Assembly (NCBI GenBank): GCA_963575745.1
Contig: CAUYUJ010016297.1
Coordinates: 1-64,000 of the forward strand
Direction of reading: 5' to 3'
DNA: 64,000 nucleotides
DNA from: Prorocentrum cordatum
Lineage: Eukaryota > Sar > Dinophyceae > Prorocentrales > Prorocentraceae
This document shows, one piece after another, positions 38,940 through 48,569 of this stretch (position 1 is the first letter of the stretch; every line of letters begins with the position of its first letter). Under the pieces are notes generated by a model. The model ran no database searches and had not been told where the DNA came from. It was given only the letters and a program-made list of their open reading frames with translations. A program made the translations under genes and the position numbers.

Positions 38940-41900
38940 TTGGGCATTTGCGCCTTTTCGGCTTTCCGACGGCCCAAGACGCCCAAGAGGTCCCCAAGGT
39001 CGCCCCAAGATCGCCCAAGAGGCCTCCAAGATGGCCCCAAGACGGCCCAAGAGGCCCCCAAGACGGCCCCAAGAGAGCCCCAAGACTGCCCAAGAGGCCC
39101 CTAAGACGCCCAAGATGGCCTCCAAGACGGCCCCGAAGCGCCCCAAGAGGCCCCCTAAGACGGCTCCCGACGGCGTCAGACGTGCCAGGAACCCACCAAG
39201 ATGGCCGAAGTTGGCTCGAAGCTGGCCCAAGACGGCCCAAGAGGCCTCCAAGAGGGCCTCCAGGAAGGCCAGCAAAGGCCAAAAACACTGATTGCCCACA
39301 GGTTGTTGAAGGATTTTGACATTTGCTTCTTTTCGGCCTTCCGACGGCCCGAGACGGCCGCCCCCAAAGATCGCCCAAATATCGCCCAAGGGGCCTCCAA
39401 GATGGCCCCAGAACGGCCCAAGAGGCCCCCAAGACGGCCCCAAGAGGCCCCCAAGACGGCCCAGGAGGCTTTTAAGACGCCCAAGATGGCCTCCAAGACG
39501 GCCCTGGAGCATTCCAAGAAAACCCCAAGTCGGCCCAGAGAGACCCCCCAAACGGCTTCCGACGGCGTCAGACGGGCCAGGAGCCCACCAAGACGGCCGA
39601 AGATGGCCTTCAGATGGCCCAAGACGGCCCAGACGGCCTCCAAGAGGGCCTCCAGGAAGGCCCGAGAAGGCCAAAATCATTGATTTCCCATGAGTGTTTG
39701 AAGGATTGTGGCATTTGCATTTTGTTCCGCCTTCCGACGGCCCGAGACGGCCCAAGTGCCCCCAAAGATCGGCCAAGACAGTTCCAAGAGGCCCCCGAGA
39801 CGGCCGAAGAGGCCTCCAAGACGCTCAAGATGGCCTCCAAGACGGCCCAAGAGCCCTCCAAGACGTCCTCCAAGAAGGCCCGGAAGGGTCAAAAATGTCT
39901 CCAGGCGGTCAAGATGACCTTCAAGATGCCCACGTGTTCCCCGAAGGTTTTCCAAACCGATTCGGGGAACACATGGTCCGATAGCTTGGCAGGTCTGGCC
40001 TCAACGTTCGGCCACATGGGCGCTTCCAAAAAGGCAGGGGGCGGCGGTGATTCGCCGTAGGCGTCTTCGATCCGCCGCCCCCTGTTGATTCATCACAGGG
40101 ACCCTTTCGGTTTTGGTTGTGGTTCTTTTCCAAAAGAACTCCCCCTGGGGCTTCGGCCCGTCCCGCCGGCCACACGAAAGATTGCCCAGGACCTCAATCC
40201 CACCAAACGTCCTCTAAGACGGCTCAAGATGGCCTCCAAGATGGCCACGTTGACCCAAGATGGCCTCCAAGATGGTCCAAGATGGCCTCCAAGTCCGTCC
40301 AAGATGGTCCAAGACGGCCTGCAAGACGGCCCGAGAGAATCGAAGATACCTCCAAAGTCGCCCGAGAAGCCTCCAATACGGCCCAAAGGGGCCCAACACG
40401 ACCCAAGAGGCCTCCAAGAGGTCCTCCAGGAGGGCCCGAAGATGTTAAAATCATTGATTGACCTTGGGTTGTTGAGCGATGTTCTCATTTGCTCTTTCTT
40501 GGCCTTCCGACGACCCAAGACGGCCCAAGAGGCCCCCAAGATCGCCCCAACAGCGCCCAAGAGGCCTCCAAGATGGCCTCAGAACTGCCCAAGAGGCCCC
40601 CAAGACGGCCCCAAGAGGGCCCAAAGACGGTCCAAGAGGCCTCCAAGACGGCCAAGGAAGCCTCCAATTCTGCCCTGGAGCACCTCAGGATGGGCCTAAG
40701 TCGGCCCAGAGAGGCCCCCAAGACGGCTCCCGACGGCGTCAGACGGGCCAGGAGCCCTCCAAGACAGCCCAAGATGGCTCTGAGATGGCCTAAGACGCCT
40801 CCAAGAGAGACCCCAGGAAGGCCCAAAGAGCCCCAAATCATTGTTTTTCTTTGGGTGTTTGAAGGATGTTGGCAATTGCTCCTTTTCAGCCTTCCGACGG
40901 CCCGAGACGGCCCAAGAGCCCCCAAAGATCGCCCAAGAAGCCTCCAAGATGGCCACAGAAGAACCCTAGAGGCCTCCAAGACGGCCCCAAGAGGGCCCAA
41001 CGACGGCCCAAGACGCCCTCAAGACGCCCAAGACAGTTTCCAAGACGGCCCTAGAACATTCCAAGGGGGCCCCAAGTCGGCCCAGAAAGGCCTCAAGACG
41101 GCGTCCGACGGCGTCAGATGGGCCAGGAGCCCACCAAGACGGCCGAAGATGGCCCTAAGATGGCCCAAGACGGCCCAAGAGGCCTCCAAGAGAGCCCCCA
41201 GGAAAGACCGAAGAGGCCAAACTCATTGATGTTCGTTAGGTGTTTGAAGGATGTTGGCATGTGCTTCTTGTCGGCCTTCCGACGGCCCGAGACGGCCCAA
41301 GAGCCCCCAAAGATCGCCCAAGAAGCCTCCAAGATGGCCACAGAACAGCCCAAGAGGCCTCCAAGACGAACCCAAGAGGGCCCAACGACGGCCCAGGAGG
41401 CTTTTAAGACGCCCAAGACAGTGTCCAAGACGGCCCTAGAGCATTCCAAGAGGGCCCTAAGTCGGCCCAGAAAGGCCCCCAAGACGGCTTCCGACGGCGT
41501 CAGACGGGCCAGGAGCCCACCAAAACGGCCGAAGATGGCCCTAAGATGGCCCAAGACGGCCCAAGAGGCCTCCAAGAGAGCCCCCAGGAAAGCCCGAAGA
41601 GGCCAAACTCATTGATGTTCGTTAGGTGTTTGAAGGATGGTGGCATTTGCTTCTTTTCGGCCTTCCGACGGCCCGAGACGGCCCAAGAGCCCCCAAAGAT
41701 CGCCCCAAGATCGCCTAAGAGGCCTCAAGGATAGCCCCAGAGCAGCCCAGGAGGCCTCCAAGACGAACCCAAGAGGGCCCAACGACGGCCGAAGAGGCCT
41801 CCAAAACGCCCAAGACAGTTTCCAAGACGGCCCTAGAGCATTCCAAGAGGGCCCCAAGTCGGCCCAGAGTGGCCCCCAAGACAGTTTCCGACGGCGTCAG

Positions 41901-42060
41901 ACGGGCTAGGAGCCCACCAAGATGGCTAAAGAGGCCCCTGAGAAGCCCCCGACGGCCCCAAGAGGCCTCCAAGAGGGCCCCCAAGATGCCTCCAAGAGGC
42001 TCCCAGGAAGCTCCCAGGAAGCTCCCAGGAGGCTCCAAAAGTGTCCCCAGAGGCTCCCAA
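38940..42060. repeat. ~386-bp tandem array built from CCAAGACGGCC/CCAAGAGGCC
   Basis: Each unit has a core (GGCCAAA(A)TCATTGATxTxCxTxxGGTGTTTGAAGGAT then CTTTTCGGCCTTCCGACGG) and about 290 bp of CCAAGACGG/CCAAGAGG repeats containing CCGACGGCGTCAGACGGGCC. The TTCCGACG mark falls at 38964, 39339, 39732, 40505, 40892, 41277 and 41663, giving spacings of 375, 393, 773, 387, 385 and 386. The double spacing is a unit altered by a different segment (39928-40170). Confidence 0.9.
39928..40070. repeat. duplicated segment (pair with 42170-42313)
   Basis: CACGTGTTCCCCGAAGG...GGGGAACACATGGTCCGATAGCTTGG...CGGTGATTCGCCGTAGGCGTCTTCGAT. The partner at the array's right end has the same order, so it also closes the array. 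Confidence 0.8.
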
Positions 42061-42061
42061 G

Positions 42062-42155
42062 ATGCCCCCTCTTCCTCCTCCTCCTCCTCCTCCTCCTCCT
42101 TCTCCTCCGCCTCCACCTCCTCCTCCTCCACCTCCTCCTCCGCCTCCTCCTGATC
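42062..42155. repeat. (TCC)n microsatellite
   Basis: TCC/CTT with CCGCCTCCACC interruptions, between the end of the array and the 42170 segment. Confidence 0.9.
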
Positions 42156-42169
42156 TTCCCCGCCACCTT

Positions 42170-42313
42170 CCCCCACGTGATCCCCGAAGGGTTTCCACAA
42201 CGGCTGGGGGAACACATGGTGCGATAGCTTGGAAGAGCTTTTACCACAACGCTCGGCCACATGGGCGATTCTCGAAGGCACGGGGCTGCGGTGATTCGCC
42301 GTAGGCGTCTTCG
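42170..42313. repeat. duplicated segment (pair with 39928-40070)
   Basis: CACGTGATCCCCGAAGGGTTTCC...GGGGAACACATGGTGCGATAGCTTGG...CGGTGATTCGCCGTAGGCGTCTTCGAT. Confidence 0.8.
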
Positions 42314-42364
42314 ATACCTAACCGAGGAACCGATTAGTACGGCGACGGTCAGAAAATCAATATC

Positions 42365-42432
42365 TGTCTCTCTATTGTTTCCTCTCTCTCTCTGTCTCTC
42401 TCTCTCTCTCTCCCTCTCTCTCTTCCTCTCAT
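42365..42432. repeat. (CT)n microsatellite
   Basis: CTCTCT with TGTC and CCCT interruptions. Followed to 42560 by AT/GT-rich sequence with ATATAC and ACACAT words. Confidence 0.9.
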
Positions 42433-42579
42433 TAATTGATATACATGTTATAGGTTTACACATACACATTATATATGTGCGTGTTCATGTAGCTTTGTAT
42501 ATGTACACATGTCGGCATGTATGTATATACATATGTGTATATCTAGATGCACCACCATACACCATACATACCCGGATAC

Positions 42580-42850
42580 ATACACCAGAAGGGGTGCGCA
42601 GGTGCGCTGGAACATGGCAATAGGCGCGCTGGGGGTGCGCGCTCTCTGTCCGCTCCACGCTCCACGCTCCCGGGGTGCGCAGGAAGTACGGTGTCTGTGC
42701 GTCCAACCGTTCATGGCGTGGCAAGGGTGGCACTTCATGGCCACCAGATGGGGTGCGCATGGGTCCCACTGTCTAGGAAGTGGAAGGAAGAGCACTTCCT
42801 CGCTACCAGAGGCGGTGCGTCTCTATGCGTACCACCGTCCAGGGCGCAAG
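42580..42850. repeat. GGGGTGCGCA-type imperfect repeat
   Basis: GGGGTGCGCAGG, GGGGTGCGCGC, GGGGTGCGCATGGG and GGCGGTGCGTC recur between variable segments including TCACTTCATGGCC/GCACTTCCT. No gene recognised. Confidence 0.45.
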
Positions 42851-43009
42851 CAAAACGTTAAGCACGTCTTATTATTCGAAGGCGATTGCTTATATGTGGA
42901 AATAAATCCCCGAAGGCGAACGCCCATGCTTTTGGCAGTTTGGGGCACTAGGGCTTCGGTTTACGTGCAGACACAGACAGCCACCACAGGTGGTCCGACC
43001 TGGCCCCGA

Positions 43010-43071
43010 CAGGCCCCCCGAGTAGTCCCAGCTGGCCTCAACAGGCCCGCTGGGACTACTCGGGGGGCCTG
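43010..43071. repeat. perfect 23-bp hairpin with nested outer arms
   Basis: 43010-43032 is the exact reverse complement of 43049-43071 (arm core CCCCCCGAGTAGTCCCAGC) with a 16-nt loop, TGGCCTCAACAGGCCC. An outer pair, CACAGACAGC (about 42971) and GCTGTCTGTG (about 43091), makes a second stem. Confidence 0.9.
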
Positions 43072-43199
43072 CTGAGGCCAGCCGGGGGGCGCTGTCTGTG
43101 CGCAGCCCGAAGCCTTACCATGGGGCGCCCCGACTGGCGAGGAGGGGCGATCGGGGGTTCACGCTTCCCCGCCTGGGCCCATCCCCCCAACTTCCGGGT

Positions 43200-43737
43200 C
43201 AGGTCTCGACTCTCCGGCGGCCGTTCGGGACGATACTCGGGGCCCCCAGGAGCGCTGCCTGCGAGGCGCAGCTGCTTGAAAGCATCCCGAGGCCGCAAAC
43301 CCGCCGAGAAGTGGCGACAACGCCCGAAAACCTCGCACCCCGAACCGGAATCGCTCCCCCTGACGTTGCCCCCGATCTGCTCGGGTGCACGGGGGGCTCG
43401 GAGCAGGTCCGCGTCAAGTCGGGATTCGTCCCTCGGCACCACGTCCTGCTCGTCCTCCGTCGCCCTCCCTCATCCCTCCTGCTCCGCCCCCTCGCACCTC
43501 CTTCCCCCTCCTAGTACCCCTCCTCCTCCGCCCCTCGCCCCCAATTGGGGAAACCAGAAAGTACCGATACCGCTGCTCCTGGGACCTCTCCCGGGGTGTG
43601 TTCCGACCAGAATTTCGAGGAGAATCCAGCCGGGGCGACGAGGGCCTCGCAGGAGGCCTGTGAGAACGAGAGAGGTGCAGCGGCATGGGTACGTACCCTT
43701 TCCTCCTCTACCTCATACCCCTCATCCACCTCCTTAA
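43200..43737. other. no gene recognised
   Basis: 43200-43360 loosely resembles 62220-62400 (GCCGAGAAnnGnnGACnACnCCCGAA). 43580-43680 resembles 2655-2740 (CCAGAATnTCGAGGnGANTCCAG...GACGAGGGCCTC). Confidence 0.4.
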
Positions 43738-43900
43738 GACTAAGCCAGGACGAGAGCAATTTCGTGAGGATGAATCGAGAACCTCTGAGATCTGACGGCT
43801 CTGGAGAATGCATCGGGCGCCGCGGCCTTCTCAAAGCGTTCCGGAACGGTTTCATCCTCGTCCCAGCCCCGTCCGACTTCATGTGGGGGCGATCAACGGG
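43738..43900. repeat. dispersed family A copy
   Basis: AAGCCAGGACGAGAGCAA...GTGAGGATGAATCGAGAACCTCTGAGA...GGCTCTGGAGAATGC...GCGCCGCGGCC...AGCGTTCCGGAACG. Other copies: 45681-45850, 46976-47090 and 56938-57110. After a (GGA)n tract its 3' continuation appears at 44310-44690. Confidence 0.8.
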
Positions 43901-43939
43901 GGTGGGGCCGAGAAAGTTGCACCCGCCGACGGGGGAGGC

Positions 43940-44130
43940 GGAGGTGGAGGAGGAGGAGGAGGAGCGGGAGGAGGAGGGAGGAGGACGGAGGGAGGATGAG
44001 GAAGGAGGAAGGAGGACGAGGAGGTAGGAGGAGGAGGAGGAGGAGGGAGGGGGACGGGGAGGAGGAGGAGGAGGAGGAGGAGGAGGAGGAGGAGGAGGAG
44101 GAGGAGGAGGAGGAGGAGGGAGGAGCCCCG
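43940..44130. repeat. (GGA)n microsatellite
   Basis: GGAGGA with GGGACGGGG interruptions; the pure part is 44058-44120. It lies between two parts of a family A element. Confidence 0.95.
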
Positions 44131-44309
44131 TCCGACTCCTCCTCGTGCCTTCACCTCCCTCCCCGCCCCCTGCTCGTCGGCGGCACGTGCCGCCCCACGC
44201 TGCACCCTCGTCGGCGCCCATGCCCTGCGTGGCCCTAGGCTGGTAGGCAACGACGGGGGGAGGAGGGGTCGCCTGAGCCCTTCGGAGAAACCCTCCAGGG
44301 ATGGGCACA

Positions 44310-44690
44310 GGGGGCGATGAGGCATCGACCTAGAATCGGCGATACATCCCCGATAGATCGGCGATAGTGAACGCATGAAGACCGCCCTCCGCCCCCACAT
44401 GAGGAACTTTAGACCAACTAGACCGCGCGCGCGGGCCCTCCCCCCTGCGGCAGCTGGCAGTGGCCTCGCTTAATTACAGGGCGCCTGCACCTACGCATAT
44501 TCGCCATACTTGCAAAACGTTGACATGTAAAATTAATTTTTGTGGGAGCTGGGGTCGGTTTCCCACTGTTCAGATAAGCTCCCGATAGTGAATCCGCACG
44601 TTCCTGGGCGCGTTGAGGCTATCAGGCTGCTCTTGGTCGGCGATCACTGGGCGATTGGTGGTCGATGCATCCCCCCTATGCCTATCCCCC
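44310..44690. repeat. 3' part of family A element
   Basis: GGCATCGACCTAGAATCGGCGATA...GATAGATCGGCGATAG...CACTGGGCGATTGGTGGTCGATGCATCC...CTATGCCTATCCCCCC. The same order follows the 45681 copy (45930-46100). Confidence 0.6.
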
Positions 44691-44706
44691 CCTATCTAGA
44701 AGAAGC

Positions 44707-44958
44707 AAAAACGCCACAAACGTAAACTGTTGGCGCTCCGCGCGGATTTCTTGGATCCGCGCTAGACCCCCCTCCCTGGCGCGCGGAGCGCGCCAGGGGA
44801 GGCGCCGGAGGCGCCGCCATGGGGGGCCCAGAAGCGGATCCAAGAAATCCGCGCGGAGCGCCAAAAATAGCGGCGCCGGAGGCGCCGCCAGGGGGGGCCC
44901 AGAAGCGGATCCAAGAAATCCGCGCGGAGCGCCAAAAATACATGCTTATGGCGTTTTT
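44707..44958. mobile_element. hairpin (MITE-like) element 1
   Basis: Ends AAAAACGCCACAAACG and its complement (CATGCTTATGGCGTTTTT). Long arms contain TTGGCGCTCCGCGCGGATTT, then CTTGGATCCGC, with an inner palindrome of GGCGCCGGAGGCGCC. One arm segment (GCGGATCCAAGAAATCCGCG) is present twice. No ORF. Confidence 0.75.
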
Positions 44959-44978
44959 CGACCTATGCCTATCCCCCC

Positions 44979-45113
44979 AAGAATGACATAAACGAAAAAC
45001 TCAGAGGTCCGCGCGGATTTCGCGGACTGGCGCTGGACCCCCCTGGCGGCGCCTCAGGCGCCGACCCGAGAAATCCGCGCGGACCTCCGAATTTTGATGC
45101 TCATGTCATTCTT
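44979..45113. mobile_element. hairpin (MITE-like) element 2
   Basis: 135 bp. Terminal AAGAATGACAT and its complement. Arms contain AGGTCCGCGCGGATTTC and GAAATCCGCGCGGACCT. The centre is TGGCGGCGCCTCAGGCGCC. Confidence 0.8.
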
Positions 45114-45122
45114 CGTTCCCCT

Positions 45123-45330
45123 GTGATGAGCCGCCCCCGCCCTCCCGGCCGGTGTGGGCAGCCTCTTTTGAGAGTCCCGGCGCCCCTCCTCGGCAGGCCC
45201 ATGCCAGGCGGCGGGGCGGCCGGCCGCCCCGCGGAGCCGCGCCCGAAACACACGGGCGGCCCCGGGCCCGACGTGCCCACTGCGCTGCTCCGATACAGTG
45301 GAGGCCAGTCCACAAGAATGAGGAAACAAA
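45123..45330. other. GC-rich spacer, no gene recognised
   Basis: Sequence between hairpin elements 2 and 3, without repeat structure that I could place. Confidence 0.35.
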
Positions 45331-45506
45331 GAATGACAGAAGCATAAAAACTCGGAGGTCCGCGCGGATTTCTCGGATCGGCGCTGGACCCCCCTCCCTG
45401 GCGCGCCTCCGGCGCCAGGGGCGGCGCTGGAGGCGCCGCCAGGAGGTTCCAGCGCGGATCCGAGGAATCCGCGCGGATCTCTGAGTGTTTGTTTATGCCA
45501 CTTTTC
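45331..45506. mobile_element. hairpin (MITE-like) element 3
   Basis: GAATGACAGAAGCAT start. Arms CGGAGGTCCGCGCGGATTTC / GGAATCCGCGCGGATCTCTG, inner TGGCGCGCCTCCGGCGCCA. The terminal match is weaker than in element 2. Confidence 0.7.
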
Positions 45507-45529
45507 GCTCCCCTGAAGAAGCCTTCCGC

Positions 45530-45680
45530 AAGAAACCCAGCCCCGAGACCCCAGGACGTCCACTGGTTTTTGTTGTGGGCACGTCGCGCTTTCCAGAGCA
45601 AGACTATCGAGACCCAAGAAACTCAGAGCACCCTGGAGACAAGCAGGGTGTTTCTTGGCATGGGCCTCCACTGTATGAGA
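45530..45680. repeat. dispersed family (TTTCTTGGCATGGGCCTCC) copy
   Basis: See 15775-15926. This copy joins directly to a family A copy at 45681. Confidence 0.8.
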
Positions 45681-46100
45681 CGAAGCCAGGACGAGAATAA
45701 CATCGGGTGAGGGTAAATCGAGAATCTCTGAGAGCCGGCGGCTCTGGAAGATGCCTCAGGCGCCGCGGCCTCCTCAGAGCGTTCCGGAACGCTCTGAGAG
45801 CGTCCCGGAACGCTCTGGAACGGATACATCCCTGTGTTAGGCCCGTCCTATCAGCGGCGCGAGCGACGAGAGCGCGAGCCCTGAGATCTTGGCGTGAGGG
45901 CAACGAGACAGGGGGGGTTCTAGCACAAGGGGGAGCATCGACCTGTAATCGGCACATCGCCGATAGATCGGCGACGGGCTCACGATAGCGAAGCTGGGTG
46001 TGCCTACGCGGGGTGGGACTATAAAACCCCTATCGGCAATCGCGATCAGTGGGCGATTGGGGGTCGATGCATCCCCCCCTATGCCTATCCCCCCCTACTG
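45681..46100. repeat. dispersed family A, most complete copy
   Basis: About 415 bp, from GAAGCCAGGACGAGAATAACATCGG through TCTCTGAGAGCCGGCGGCTC, CAGAGCGTTCCGGAACGCTC, CATCGACCTGTAATCGGC and GATAGATCGGCGACGG to TCGATGCATCCCCCCCTATG. No ORF. Confidence 0.75.
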
Positions 46101-46119
46101 TTGCTCCGGATAGAGTCTC

Positions 46120-46250
46120 AATTTATTCGAGCAGCGCAAGTTCGCCCGTTTCGGGCCCCTGTAACCTCGCAGATCGATCTGGCTCGGAAAGTAAACGAAA
46201 AACGGGGTCCAGGGCTCCAGCCGTGATTTTGCACGACGTTGCATGTGTTC
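46120..46250. repeat. family D copy, reverse orientation
   Basis: TTCGAGCAGCGCAAGTTCGCCCGTTTCGG...CGATCTGGCTCGG...GGGTCCAGGGCTCCAGCCGTGA mirrors the family D elements. Confidence 0.5.
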
Positions 46251-46324
46251 GCCGCGTCGGATCTCAGGGGAGAAGGCGCGAGCGGGGCGGCGTTCCGAAG
46301 AGGCCGCGGGCTTCGCAGACGAGG

Positions 46325-46565
46325 GCGGCTGGGCTTCTCAGAGGCCCTTCTGGCCTCCAGGAGGCCTTCTCAAAGGAACCCGGCCCTTCCAAGAAGGCCC
46401 CCGCCTTCCTGGACAGCCCTCCGCGGAGCAGGCCTTCTCAGAAAGCGGCGGGGCTTCTCAGAAGCCCTGCTGCCTTCTGACGAGTTTTCCGCGTCTTCAG
46501 GAAAGGCTCAGCAAGCTTCTCAAAGGCCCAAGAGCTTCCGAGCCTTCTGAGAAGGCCCGCCCCCT
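46325..46565. repeat. CTTCTCAGAAGG palindrome cluster
   Basis: At least eight CTTCTCAGA(A/G)G-like motifs spaced 20-40 nt in about 240 bp. Confidence 0.65.
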
Positions 46566-46837
46566 CTCACCTCCCCCCCAGGCTCGCCACTCACTCTCAG
46601 AGGGCTGCACCGCGCGCACCCCTCGCTCTTCGAGCAGGGGACTGACTACAGAATTGATTTGCCCCAACATTGGTTTTCCCGTCGAACCTACGGAAAATAA
46701 ACAACTAGAATGCTCAGTCGATCGATTGAGCATTCTGAATATTTCTCGTGAGTTCGACGACAAAGCCAAGTTTGAGGTAAATCAATGTTGTAGTCGATCC
46801 CCTACTCGACCTCTGCGCGCGCCGCCAGCATGTGCTC

Positions 46838-46999
46838 ATGGGGCCCTTCTGGGCGGCGCTGCTCTACCTGACGATCTTGGTGGCAAGCCTGGTGAGCACC
46901 TTCATGTCCACCCTGCTGCTGGGCAAGCCGCGCAGCTCCTCACGCGAGCCGCAGAAGCCGAGAAAGGGCGTGCGCAAGACGAAGTCAGGACGAGGATAA
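46838..46999 (+). CDS. 53-codon membrane-anchor ORF
   Basis: ATG GGG CCC at 46838 starts MGPFWAALLYLTILVASLVS, a hydrophobic helix continuing TFMSTLLLGK, then a basic tail (PRSSSREPQKPRKGVRKT). It ends with TAA at 46997. The last seven or so codons come from the inserted family A repeat, so the original protein was probably longer and may have joined the downstream ORF1. This is the second retroelement in the window with a hydrophobic helix at its 5' end. Confidence 0.45.
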   Translation: MGPFWAALLYLTILVASLVSTFMSTLLLGKPRSSSREPQKPRKGVRKTKSGRG

Positions 47000-47090
47000 T
47001 ATCGGGTGAGGATAAATCGAGACTCTCTAAGATCCCGCGGCTCTGGAGGATGCCTCGGGCGCCGCGGCCTCCTCAGAGCGTTATCTCCGC
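46976..47090. repeat. family A fragment inside LINE-2 ORF1
   Basis: GAAGTCAGGACGAGGATAATATCGGGTGAGGATAAATCGAGA...CTCCTCAGAGCGTTATC. A shortened family A copy. It keeps ORF1's frame open in one reading, so a translated chimera is possible. Confidence 0.75.
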
Positions 47091-47523
47091 GCCCCGGGAG
47101 GAGGCGCGGCATCACCAGGCTTGGGCGGAGCGAGCCGCCTCGCGCGACCTACTACACGCTTTGCGGGGCCGGCTCACGCCTCGCCTGGCGCGCCGCCTGG
47201 AAGAGGCGGTCTGCCGGCTCGACTCGCACCACGGCTCCGCGGCGCCGACCACGGCGACGGACCTCGCGAAGTGGGTGTGCAACAAGTGCTTCAACAGCCG
47301 TGGCCAGCCCTTCTTCAACATGGCCTCAGACAAGGCGTGCAAGAAGTGTGGTCGTCATAAGAAGCAGGCATACCTTCGTGACTTTCAGGAGAGCAGTGCG
47401 CCTTCGTCCTCTGTGCGGCAGGTGACGCAGCTCGAAGAGAAGGACGCCGAGTTGGCCAAGCTGCGCCAGGAGGTCCGGCAGCTCAAGGCCGAGAAGGGGG
47501 GGAGTGGAGGTGGGACAGGATGA
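47091..47523 (+). pseudogene. LINE-2 ORF1, zinc finger and coiled coil (part 1)
   Basis: Frame 1. A helical region (LHALRGRLTPRLARRLEEAV) precedes KWVCNKCFNSRGQPFF and DKACKKCGRHKKQAYL, two CxxC pairs about 20 residues apart forming a probable zinc ribbon. A leucine-rich coiled coil follows (QLEEKDAELAKLRQEVRQLK). The predicted role is RNA binding, as for LINE ORF1/gag proteins. The frame ends at 47523, while the coiled coil continues in frame 2. Confidence 0.6.
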
Positions 47524-48396
47524 GCCGACTAAGGCTGCTTTGCAGGACGACCTCGCCATCCTCAATCACGACCTCGAGATTATCAAGCAGCTCAAGATGC
47601 CGAAAGGGGAGGAGCTGATGGCCGCCAAAGAGGCGGAGATCAAAGCCCACCAGCAGCGGATCCTGGTCGACAAGCCCTCGGCGACCCAGATCCACACGTT
47701 GCAGGACGCGATCGCCAAGAAGACGAGGGGCGTTGAGCAACGCACGACGAAGTGCGAGACGGCCCGGGCGAGCATCAAGGAGTGGGAGAAGGAGAACCAG
47801 AAGGACGAGCAGCAGATCAAGGAGATGCAGGCGCAATTGCGGATCGTCTCGAAGGGGCTGGAGGCAGAGGCCGGGTAGGCGGCCTGCAACGTCCCGACGA
47901 AGAACGCTGCGGAGGCCACGCGACAGCTCGAGGTCGCCATGGCTTCCCTCGAGAGGATGGGCGAGCGGCTCGGGCTGCCGAGCTCACCGGGCAGCACGTG
48001 GGCCCCATCCGCCAGCAGCTGGTGCCCAAGGTCGTGGCCCAGGCAACGACCGACGCGCAGGCGCAGCAGGCACCGGCAGCGCCCTCAGCAGCGGTGGGCG
48101 CTCCGCCTCCTGCTCCTGCTGCTGCTTTTGTTCCTGGACCTGCGGCTGGGCAGCGAGCTGCTCAAGCCGTCCCCCCATCCGAGGCCGATTCCGTCTTCGT
48201 GGACTGGGAAGCGCTGCCTCCGGACGAGCGCGAATGCTACATCCAGGCGGCGATGGACGAGGACGAAGGAGGAGGAGAGGCTGAGGAGGGCGAAGCCAAG
48301 AAGGCCAGACTGGACACAGCGGGCCAGGAGCTCTACAAGCAGTTCAAGAAGGTGCAGGGCAGGATTGAGACGCACAAGGGTCGGCAACGTCTTTAG
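47504..48396 (+). pseudogene. LINE-2 ORF1, coiled coil and acidic tail (part 2)
   Basis: Frame 2 gives a long coiled coil (LAILNHDLEIIKQLKMPKGE, EKENQKDEQQIKEMQAQLR), a TAG at 47876, then in the same frame EATRQLEVAMASLERMGERL. Near 47985 the reading moves to frame 1, with an Ala/Pro-rich linker and the acidic C-terminus VDWEALPPDERECYIQAAMD to TAG at 48394. Two frame changes relative to part 1. Confidence 0.55.
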
Positions 48397-48569
48397 TGCC
48401 GATTCCCTGGTTCAACCGACCTTATGCAGCTGTACCCCATGGAGTTCTGCCTCTTCAAGATGGTTCTGCCAGCATGGGAGCTGGCATGGGGACGTGAGCG
48501 AACCTGGGCTGAGAGACTGGGCGGGCGCGGCGGCGGCTAGCAATCGCACAGCCGCTGCACAGGGCAGGG

